Shown piece after piece: positions 9,903 to 21,200 of a DNA stretch of 64,000 nucleotides (its first letter is position 1; every line of letters begins with the position of its first letter). The notes under the pieces are model-generated. The model was not told where the DNA came from and did not search any database. It worked only from the letters and a program-made list of their open reading frames with translations. This DNA is from Podarcis raffonei (taxonomy: Eukaryota > Chordata > Lepidosauria > Squamata > Lacertidae), in assembly GCF_027172205.1 (NCBI RefSeq), contig NC_070619.1, positions 2,242,001-2,306,000 on the forward strand, written 5' to 3'. The translations under genes were made by a program, and so were the position numbers.

Positions 9903-12900
9903 GGAGGCTGTGTACAGCACTCCACAACCTGAGAACCACCTGCCCCACAGCCTGCCCTGAATCATTTTGGAGGTGGGAGTTTAGAGAGTCAGTGTGGGGA
10001 GTAGTGGTTAAGAGTGTCGGACCAGGACCTGGGAGATCAGGGTTCAAATCCCCGCTCAGTCATGGAGCTCCCTGGAGGACTTTGTGAGTCAGTCACAGCC
10101 TCTTAACCTACCTCACAGGGTTGTTGCAGGGGTTAACCGAGAAGGGGTGGTGGTGAACAATGGACTCCTTGGATAAAAAAGCAGGAGATAAATGCAATAA
10201 ATAAGCTCTTCTGCTGACCTGCTGGAGAAAGCTAGAGGGGCCAGCCAGAGACAGATGCAATTGGACCCATGCAAGTCACAAAACGCACCTGGCTAATTTC
10301 TAACATTGGGGCTTCGCATTGGGCCATCTGGCTGGCCACTGGGGGAAAGACGCTGGAATAGAGGGGCTTGATCCAGCTGCCGCAGGGCTTCCTTGCAACG
10401 CTTCTGCCCTGCTTTCAGGACTGGAGCCAGATGCAGGTCAGCATGAAAGGCGAGGGCTCCATGGTCAGTGAAGTTAACGTATTATTCAAGGAAACGGGAT
10501 ACAACTTAGCAACCCTTCCCAGGTGGTTTTGCCCCTATGGAGCTGTTGCCAGGACTGAAGGTCCACCTTAAGGCTCCTCCTTTCCCAGATGTTTCCCAAG
10601 CAGTCTCAAGCTGTGTCTGCCACACCTCTAGCCTCTGTTTTGCCTTCCTCGTTATTCTGCGTGTTCTTGGAGAGAGCTTGTTGCAGCCAGAGAGGGAGAC
10701 CCCCTGGTTCTTCTGCGGCCACTTGACTCCCCTCCTCTGCTTCAGCCGGGAGTCTGAACTGCTCCCTGTCACAGACTCCTCCTGCTCACTAAACCCTCTT
10801 GCCTTTTCAGTATCCAAGACCGCCTCCTAATCTTCCCCCTCTTCAGTGTCCCACTACCAATTCCTGAGCTTTCCTCCTCCAGGATTTCCCTTGGGGGTTC
10901 CCTGGCTGGCACCTCCCACCACTCCCCCCCCCCCCCGTGCAGCCAGCCCCTGTTACCTGAGGAGCGGCACTCCGCTCCCCTGGCCTGCTGGCCTCCCTTA
11001 CCTTGGCCGTCTGATCTAGGGAGGCTGTGGCAGCACGGGCCATGGGGCCGCCCATGCCGCAGCAGAGGTCCGTGATGGGAAGGCTGTGTCTTGACCACAC
11101 ATGGCGGGGCTCTGGGCTCTGGGAGTTCTCGGCCTGCAGCACGCTGGGGAAAGGGGGAAGGAAGAGGCCTCAGCACACAGCAAGCAGGGCAAAGAAAGCG
11201 GGGGTCCCAGGAAACGCGCATGGCAGGTGTGAGGGAACGTGGCTCAGTTCCGGATGCATTTGCCCAAATAAAAGCAACGGCATGTCTGGAGTTGGCTCTC
11301 CTCAAGCTTTTCACGGGAGACAATGTTGATTTTCTTATAGTCTGGACTCCCTGACGTTTGTCTATCTAATATACCTCTTTGTTGGAGATGTAATACAGAC
11401 AATGCTTCTGCTATGTCGCACACTTACTAAGTTTTGGGAGAAAGTGCTGGACTATATAAACAACACCATACGGAAAAACTCAAGATTTTCAGAGGTGAAT
11501 ATGCTCTTGAACCCATTGTATGGAAACTGACAACAGGACAGCGAAAATGGATTCTACGCGCCCTAATGTTGGCCAAGAGATTGATATTGATGAATTGGAA
11601 GAATGGAGGTACGATTCCCCTTAATCAATGGCTTGACAACATAGGAACAGCTTATAGACGCAGACTTTCTTTGCATAAATACAATGATATTTGGAACTTG
11701 CACAGAATCTATTAGGTTATTGACAATTAAACGTGCATTAGGATAATAAGAATAAACACAGCCATATATTAAGGTATGGTAATGTATATTTTTCCTTTTT
11801 TCTTTTTCATTCACATCCACTTTTTCATTCTTTCTTTTCGCCGTTGCCCCACCCACTTTCGCCTCTGGCCCCCAGAGTGCTGCCTGGAAGACAATGCGGC
11901 CCCTTCCCCAACATGATGATGTTTTGTAGCTCCTGAAACTGAAGAGGTTAAGGGCTGTGAGATGGGGGGACGGACGGACTGCTGTCCTCAGAGCACCCTC
12001 TGCCATTGGATGGCAGTTGACAAACAGTGGCGAGCAAAGGAGGCTGGGAACAGCGCCTGCAGGATCCAACCATGAGAGCCTCCCCTCCGGCTGGCTGGCC
12101 TTGCAGCCTCAATGGCCAAAGCAATTAAGGAAGAGATGCCGCCTGTCAAAAGCTCTGCTGGCCCAGGGGGTCAGGGACGTGCTGGCATCTCCATGCCAAC
12201 TGCTGCTTCGGTGTGGAGGGAGCCAGCAAACAACGTTGGCACAGTGTGCAAAGTTGGGGGGGGGGAGAGTCAGAGGCTTCCATAGTGCCATTATTTCTGT
12301 CAAAGGGGGCCCAAAGCAGCCTGGTTAACGGGAATTGGGTGCCTGCTTGCAATGGGAGGCAAACAGAAGAAGGCTTGGCATCCTGGCAGCTCCTGTGCTA
12401 TGAAACCTAAATTGTTTCAGGAGGAGGAGGCGGCTGCCCACAGGGTCCCTGCATGAGTTGCTGTTCCACCCTCGCCTCCTTCTGATCAACCACTGGTCTG
12501 TGTGATGGGCTCGACTGCCATCATCCCACAACCCTGCCCCAGAAACTGCCTGCTGTGCCTCTGCAAGAGCTGCGGCTCTGGGGCTGCGTCAAAGCCAGCC
12601 ATGGTGGGAAGCTTCGGAAAACGAGCCTTCATTTTAAGAAGAGACTCAGCCAGAGACAGACACGAGTGGGCCAAAAGGTTGTGGAAGAGGAAACCTCTGC
12701 AAACAGAGCAAGCAAGGTCAGTGAAGACTTTTGCCTCTTAGAATCGTCTGATCGCAGAGCTGGGAGGGAGCCCAAGGTTCAACTAGTCCAACCTCTAGGT
12801 TAGAAGGGATATAAAAGGAGAAGGAAAGCAACCTTGGAGAGCTGCTGCCAGTTTGTGTATGCAACACTGGACTTAATAATAATAATGATAATAATGATAG

Positions 12901-15900
12901 TAATGATAATAATGATAATAATTTATTATTTATACCCCACCCATCGGGCTGGGTTTCCCCATCCACTCTGGGCGGCTTCCAACAAAACACTGAAATACAA
13001 TAACAATAATAAGATGGATCATAGAATCGTAGAGTTGGAAGATGGCTATTGTATCAGACCCCCACAGCCTGAGGAGGAACGGTTGAAGGAGCTGGGAATG
13101 CTGAGCCTGGAAAAGAGGGGACTGAGAGCAGACGGGAGAGCCATCTTCCAATATCTCAAGCAAAGGCTGTCCCGTGGAAGAGGGAACAAGCTTGTTTTCT
13201 CCTGCTCTGGAAGGTAGGACTTGAACCCATGGCTTCAGGTTACAAGAAAGGAGATTCTGACTCAACATCAGGAAGAACTTTATGACACTAAGAGCTGTTC
13301 AACAGTGGAGGTTGTGGACTCTCCTTCCTTGGAGGTTTTAAAGCAAAGGTTGGAGGGCCATCTGTCATGGATGTTTGAGCTGAGATTCCTGCACTGCAGG
13401 GGGTTGGACTAGATGACCCTCAGGGTTCCTTCCAACTCCACCATTCTATGGTCTCTCACTCCCCTCCTTCTCAGGCTAAACATACCAAGCTCCTTCAACA
13501 GTTCCTCATCAGGCTTTGCTTCCAGATTCAATATCATCTCAGTCGCCCTCCTCAGCACACCTTCCAACTTCTCCATCTCTTACCTGTACAGGTTCCACAC
13601 TATCACAAGGCTGTCCTTCGCTCCGGAGAGGAAGTGGCTGCTGTCGTCTGTGAAGGCCACGCAGGAAAGATCCTGGTAGTGTCGGTTCAGAATGGCAAGC
13701 AGGTTCCCGCTAGACACCTGGGGCAGGGAAGCGACCCCAACATATTTGGAAGAGAAGAGAAAATCAGGAGAGATTAGGAATCGAATGACACCCTGGACCT
13801 GATTTACCAAGGGAGACTGTAAATGAAATATCAGAGTTCAACACCTAATACCCACTTCTGACACTGCCCCAATATTTCCCTAACAAGACCACCTGCAAGC
13901 TCAGGACTAGCAGAGTTTCCCAAAGCTCAGTTTCCAGCTGTTTTTTGACTATAATTTCCATCATCCCTCACCACTGGTCCTGCTAGCTCGGGATGATGGG
14001 AGTTGTAGTCCAAAAACAGCTGGAGACCAGAGTTTGGAAAACCCTGATCTGCAGTGATTCAAAATGCTTCCCCAGGGATGCAGGCGGGGGATATTCCAGC
14101 TCTGCCTGGATACAGCACCGAGGATTAAGCCTGGGACCTTCTGAATGGGAAAAGCAGGTACTCTGCTGCTGAGCTATGCCCCTTCCTCTAAAAAGAAAGC
14201 AAGACTCTGGTCCGTGCGAAGGCTCATTTCATAGGAACGCAGGAAACGGGCTTTTTAGAGAATGAGATGCTGGTCCACCTAGCTGGCACTGTAAGGACTG
14301 GCTGGGAGCGGTTCTCCAGGGTTTCAGACTCAGGGGTCTTTCACAGCCCAGCGGAGAAAGACCCTGGGACCTTCTGCATGCAAAGCAGTCACACCTCTGC
14401 TGAGTTAAAGTCCTTCCCCTAAACTCTAGAAATTAATAAATGGTAGGGTTTTTATTATTTGGGATGTGGAGGGAGAAATACATGCTGCAGAGGAATTCCT
14501 GGACTAGCCTACGCAAAGGACCTGGCCAAGCAAGGGCCACTTAGGAACAACAGAAGGCCATTGAGGATAGCTGTCCTCCCTCCTTGCCCTGAGACTGGGG
14601 GTTTGGAAGGCTGCAGGGTAACTGGGTGTGAAGTGGCAGGAAAAGAGAGGGTTTTTAAGCAAGGTGTGCTGGGAAGAAGAAAGGGAGAGAAGGATGGGAT
14701 CCATCTTGGGCAGGCTGGCTGCAGGCTGGCGGGGAGAGATGCCTTGGAGTCCAGGGCTGCACAAGCCCCTCTTGAAAGGACCATGCTGTAAGATCGGGAC
14801 TCCCTCCAGGCAGACTGAAGGTGTAAATAGGGGACTAAACCATATTTCTTAAAGGTATGTCAGTCTCCACCGTGTCTCAATTCTCCAAAGGACCACAGAC
14901 CCTGCGTGGGTGCCTGGAACTCCCAGAGTCTTACAGTGGGTGGGGGTGGCACCTGACTTTTGAAACAATAGGATTCTGGTCCTCATTGTTCTGATTTAGA
15001 TAGGAACCCACGAAGCTATACCAAATTACATTGTCAGACCTTCATGCTCAGGACGATCTACAGTGAATCTCTGGCGTTTCAGGCTGGGGCTTGTGTGTAT
15101 GATATTCCAAGCCCTACCTGGAGATGCTCAACAGCTAAGCTAGGCACAAAGGCAGGAAGCAGCAAAATGTTAAATGATTCTAGTCCTCATGACTATACTG
15201 ACATTCAAAGGACTGAAGAAAAGACTGAAAGGGAAGAAGGACTTTGTGTCGGCCACCAGGCAATGGCTTTTCCACCTGCCTTGACCCACCCTCCAGCCCT
15301 GGGAGCCTTTCCCAGAACATGACTTTGAGAACAGTAGAAGCATCCGTGAAGAGAGGAGTTCCTATATTTAAACCAACTTTATACGTTGTGTGTCCTTGTT
15401 TCTCAATTTGATCCTTTTACATGGCTTTGTATGTTTTGTTTTATGCATTGTGACTTGCCATTATTTACCGGTATATTGATTATAGTTGAGTAATTCTTTA
15501 TTGCAAACTCCTTAAAGCCTAGATAGCTCAATTGGTTATGATAACGCCAAGGTCGCAGTTTTGATCCCTGTATGGGACAGCTGCATATTTCTGCATTGCA
15601 GGGGGCTGGACTATTGACGAGTCCCTACGATGCTATGATTATTTGCTATTTTAATTTTACTGCTTACTATTTTATTCTAATGGATTCCTGAATATTGCTT
15701 TATTTGATAGAAGTTGTTTATTATGACTTCTTTTTGTCTTGGATCAGATTCTTATTAGAATCTGTGCGATCTTTGCTGTCTATTTTTTTGTCCCTTCAGC
15801 TCATAAACCGCCCTGTGTACAGTAATACAGAAAAGCGGTATACAAAAAGTGAAATGAAACCGTCCATCTAGCTTAATATTGTGTACACTGACTGGCAGAG

Positions 15901-17477
15901 GCTCTGCAGGGCTTCAGGCAGGGAGTCTTCTGCAGCGCTACCTGAAGATGCCCCATGGGAACGAACCTGGGTCTTTTTGCATGCAAAGCAGGCACCCAGC
16001 ATGTTATTCCCAGGCACGCGTATTCAAGGCTGCAGCCCAGTTGTCTACCTCTATATCCTCCTGTCTGATGACACAGTGACAAGGCAGGAGGCGTCAAGAC
16101 CAAGACAGAGACAGGAGCCTCGTAGCCTCGGGGCTGCTGCTTGGGTGAACCTGTAAGGAAGCCACAAGCCACAGCCGCCTGGCGTATTATTATCCGCATC
16201 GCGGAATGATTTGCATTACAATAAGCGGACAGTTATCAGCCCTCTGGGAGTATCGCTTGAGCTGCTGATCTGGTTGGAGCGATGCCAAGGCCGCTCTCCT
16301 CTTCCAGAACCAGCACCCAAGGGATACCTGTCTGACCCCCTCCACTGGCAGCTTCTCAAAAGCAGGGCTGGAGAAAGTCATTTATCTCCAGCTGCCTTTA
16401 ACTAAGAGGCCGAACTTTTAAGCTCTGTATTGTTGCTGGGTTCAAATCCTCAGTTTTTGACTCCTTGCAATGCGGATCAGTTAAACACAGATGTGATGCT
16501 GGCCTTTTGACTGCTGTTTCCACTTGCTTTGATTTTTAAAAATTTGAATCCTGGTCTGTGTCTTAAGGAAGCTACCCTGAGGAGCGTTTGAGTTTAAAGG
16601 CACACCAGAAATCTTTAAATGTATTTTGATAACCGGCCCGCCCCAAATTGGTTACTGGACACGGGGTAGGGTTTCTTGTGTGCCATAGGGAGGGCGACTT
16701 GTCTGCCCTGAACTTTTCTGCACCCCTGTTTGAATTCAAAGCCGGACAGACAGCATAATAACTATAAGGCTGGAAAATAAGGTTACAGAAAAACAGAAAC
16801 ACAGGATTTGGTTCCTGGGAGTTCAAGGAAGGAGTTCTGTATAGCGCTTGTGAGTACTTCATCTCAGGAACCAAGAGGAGGGCCTGAGAGATCTATTTTT
16901 TTGTTTCTCTATGTGCTGGAAGCTGCCTAGAGTGGATGGGGTGTAAGTAATAAAATTATTAATTATTCCTCCCTCCAGCTGCCCAATTGCTCACCTGCAT
17001 AGACACTGCTGCTCGCCCTAGGCTACCAGGGTGCAAATCCTTCCACTCAGCCTTGAAGCTCAGTGGGTGTGACCTCGCGAGCCAGTTGCAGTTCCTCAGA
17101 CTAACGCCACTTGCAGGATTGTGACAAGGAAGAAATGGTAGGAGGCAGAATACCAGGCAGGCTCCCTTGAGCTCCTCAGGAAGAAAGCTTCATGCCATTG
17201 CCTTTCCTCTCAATGGTCACCTGGGGAGAAGCCGTTCCACTAGACTACTTCAGAGGGAGAGAGATAGGAAGCACCAGGCACTTCCTGCCCCTGAATTGTG
17301 CTGGCTGATAGTTACAGAAACCAGTGCCTGAGTTTGGGTTTTCCTCTTCCCTCCCCATTCCTTTCCCCTTGTGTGCTATGCCTTTGTAGACTGTAAGCCT
17401 GCAAGCACCAGCGGCTGTACTGTATGAAAGCCATTCTGGGAGCATTTTGGGGTACAAACGCTCAAAACAAAATAAAT

Positions 17478-17548
<71 letters not shown>

Positions 17549-18238
17549 GGTCAGTCCTAGCCAGGCTGATTATCAGCACCTGCCAATATTGACGCACCAA
17601 GCAGACGAGTCAGTTGATGCGAGGCTGTTCTGGGAGGGGCTCACTGGCAGATGGTCTTAGCCAGGCTGGAGAAGCCAGGGGGCATTTTGATATCTTGCCA
17701 GCCAGGTGGAAAGGCTCTGCTGACGGAGGCAGAGGTGGGAAGGAGGAGCTGATCCAGACTTGTTACAACTCGTGGACGAGGAGGGGGCTGCCACGCTTCC
17801 CTGCTCTGATGCAGCCAGGCGGAAGGGCTGCTGACGGAGGCGGTTCTGAGGAACGCGGCAGATTTCGGAGACCGCAGATCACGGTTGCTGGGGTGCCGGC
17901 AGCAGGTGAAGGGTCACTGGCTGCCCCTGGGCCCTGCTTGCACAGAAGCATCTAGCTGGCCATGGAGGAAAAAGGGAATGCAACAGCAGGTTGGGGGTGT
18001 GGAAGGAGAAAGGCAGGCAGGCTCCTTGCGTCCACACCCCCACCAGCAAAGTTTGTATAAAGATAAAAGAAACGACTTCTTCACGCAGCACAGAGTATGG
18101 AACCCCCTCCCACAGAAAGCAGTGCTGACCACCAACTTGAGACAAGGGCAGGGCAATATATGGCCCAAAACCGTTTTGAAGTCCATATCATGATATTGGT
18201 TTCATAATTTTTGACCTGGTAATTTATGGCAAATCATG

Positions 18239-18294
<56 letters not shown>

Positions 18295-21200
18295 GAGAGA
18301 TACAAAAATCTCAATGCAGGGAAAACTGTGAAGCCAGCCTGTCTGGCAGGGCAAGAAGCCCAGAATAAAAGTTAAAATATTAACTGATGCAAAGGAAAGA
18401 GGCGGATTTGCCCTGCCAGACCTTAAACTTTACTATGAATCAGCAGCATTCTGCTGGTCGAAAGACTGGCTGCTTCTTGAGAACACAGACATTTTGGATT
18501 TGGAAGGTTTTAATAATGTTTTTGGGTGGCATGCATATTTGTGGTACGACAAGGTTAAAGCACATAAAGCATTTAAAAACCATATTGTCAGGAAAGCATT
18601 GTTCAATGCCTGGATAAGATACAAAGACTTATTGGAAAATAAAACCCCAAGGTGGTTGTCACCAATGGAAGCAAAGGCTCAGAAAAAGCTCAATATGGAG
18701 GCCAAATGGCCGAAATATTGGGAAATTCTGGAACAAGAAGGAGACAAATTGAAACTGCAGAGTTTTGAGAAATTAAAAGATAAAGTGCGAGATTGGCTTC
18801 ATTATTATCAAATAAGAGAGGCCTATAATTTGGACAAAAAAATTGGCTTCCAGGTGGAAAAGTCAGAATTGGAAACAGAACTGTTAGATCCCAAAACTAA
18901 GATACTTTCAAGAATGTATAACTTGCTGTTAAAATGGAATACGCAGGATGAAACGGTTAAATCTGCAATGATTAAATGGGCACAAGATATTGGTCATAAC
19001 ATTATGTTTGCTGACTGGGAACAGTTGTGGACCACCGGTATGAAATTTACGGCATGTAATGCCTTAAGAAAGAATATTATGAAAATGATATATAGGTGGT
19101 ACATGACACCAGTCAAGCTTGCAAAAATATATCATTTGCCTGATAACAAATGTTGGAAATGTAAAGAAAATGAAGGTACATTCTTTCACCTTTGGTGGAC
19201 GTGCCCAAAGATTAAGGCTTTCTGGGAGATGATCTATAATGAAATGAAAAAGGTATTTAAATATACCTTCCTGAAGAAACCAGAGGCCTTTCTCCTGGGC
19301 ATAGTCGGCCAACTGGTGCCAAAGAAGGACAGAACCTTCTTTATGTATGCAACAACAGCAGCAAGAATACTGATTGCAAAGTATTGGAAGACACAAGATT
19401 TACCCATCCTGGAAGAGTGGCAGATGAAGGTGATGGACTATATGGAACTGGCGGAAATGACTGGCAGAATCTGAGACCAGGGAGAAGAGTTGGTGGAAGA
19501 AGATTGGAAGAAATTTAAAGACTATCTACAGAAATATTGTAAAATTAATGAATGTTAAAATGATGATTGGATTGAATAGGGGGTATTAGCAACAAAGTTA
19601 ATAAGAATATGCAAAAATGAATTGATAATGGATGAAAATATAGTGTTATAATATGTTAAGATATAGAGTTAAGATAAATGAAAGAGGGTAAGGATTTGCT
19701 GATTTGATTACCTAAATGGGAATACAAAAAGGGGAGGTGTGAGGTGGTCAAGGAAACAAGTTAATGAGCATAAAGTTATAAAAAATGGATTTGTTTTTAA
19801 TTCTCTTTTACCTATTCGTTTTTTGTATGTTGTATTTTTATTTGTATTTCTTCTTTTTTATGTACTTTTTTAGGTCTTCTTTTTTCCCTTTTTTATTTAT
19901 TTTGTTCTTTTCATATGTTCTTTTTTGTATTTTGTAAACTGATGTTTTTGTAAAATTCCAATAAATATTATATATATATTAAAAAAAATCATGGTGTGTG
20001 TGTGTAATAGAGAGATACAAAAATCTCAATGCAGGGAAAACTGTGAAGCCAGCCAGTGCCTCTGCATAGCTACATCCTTATTTCAGACATTGTGACATAT
20101 TGCTATGTTGTGATATTAAAAATGTAAAGGGACCCTTGACCATTAGGTCTAGTCGTGGACGACTCTGGGGTTGCAGCGCTCATCTTACTTTATTGGCCGA
20201 GGGAGCCGGCGTACAGCTTCTGGGTCATGTGGCCAGCATGACTAAGCCGCTTCTGGCAAACCAGAGCAGCGCACGGAAACACTGTTTACCTTCCCGCCGG
20301 AGTGGTACCTATTTATCTACTTGCACTTTGATGTGCTTTCGAACTGCTAGGTTGGCAGGAGCAGGGACCGAGCAACGGGAGCTCACCCTGTTGCGGGGAT
20401 TCGAACCGCCGACCTTCTGATCGGCAAGTCCTGGGCTCTGTGGTTTAACCCACAGCGCCACCCACGTCCCTTATCGTGATATTATCTGGTTATAAATAGT
20501 GATGCTCAAAACCAGGTATTGCCCAGCCCTAACTTGAACTTGGCAAATTTAAGGAGGAGGGGAAGGCTATCAGCGGCTACTAGCCATGATGACTCTACCT
20601 TCGCAGTTGGAGGCAGCTACGCACCTGAATCATAGCTGCTGGAAACCTCAGGAGAGGAAAGGGCTCTTGCACTTGCATCCAGCTTGCAGGTTTCCCCACT
20701 GAGGCTTCTTTTTGGCCGCTGCGGGAACAGGATGTTGGTCTAGACGTGACACTGGCCTGATCCAGCAAGCAGGCTCTACTTATGTATTTGAAGTCACCAA
20801 AAAGGAAACTCAAATTTGATTCCATTGCAGCTTTAAACTGTCCAAGATGGATCTAATAATTTTACAGTGCTGCCAATATTGCTGTTAAGCCACCCACCAT
20901 TTTCCCTCCCCGCCGCCACCAAAAAGCACAAATGTGACATCTTCTGGGCTTGGTGGGTGGGTGTCCTTTCGCTTCCTTCACCCCAGGGTGAAGGGTTGCT
21001 GCAAGCAAGCGTCTTGGGCTGCTGCGGACAACTTCAAAAGGAGAAAGTTTTAAGGGGGAAAAGAGACGCCGTCAGCAGTTCCACAAGGCTCATCTTTTGC
21101 AATATTCATCCCGCTCCTCTCCACCTTGCTCAAACGTGCAGAAGAAATTGGGGCAGGGACAGGATACTGGGTTGTGAGGCAAGGAAGGAGAAGAATCTGC

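Larger units (their letters stand above)
18141..20530 (+). mobile_element. hAT-type element carrying an L1 and a Sauria SINE
   Basis: The right end reversed is AGGGCTGGGCAATACCTGGT and the left end has AGGGCAGGGCAATATATGGC. The 7-bp AACTTGA occurs at both sides (18134-18140; 20531-20537). Only a few hundred bases are its own. The rest is the L1 and the SINE. Confidence 0.5.
18030..20800 (+). mobile_element. Unclassified LINE-like 3' end, split by nested insertions
   Basis: The first part is 18030-18140 (AAACGACTTCTTCACGCAGC, CCACCAACTTGA). The second is 20533-20800 (ACTAGCCATGATGACTCTAC, GATCCAGCAAGCAGGCTCTA). The family recurs at 22290, 22585, 24545 and 25600. The interruption is the element at 18141-20530. 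Confidence 0.6.

Noticed and set aside
9842-10087. Open frames through TG, CA and TAA runs
   Set aside because: They are translations of microsatellites (poly Val/Cys, Thr/His, Ile, Asn) and are not genes.
10769-11323. Minus-strand open frame of 184 codons
   Set aside because: It overlaps WDR18 exon 4 in another frame. The true exon is 11002-11143.
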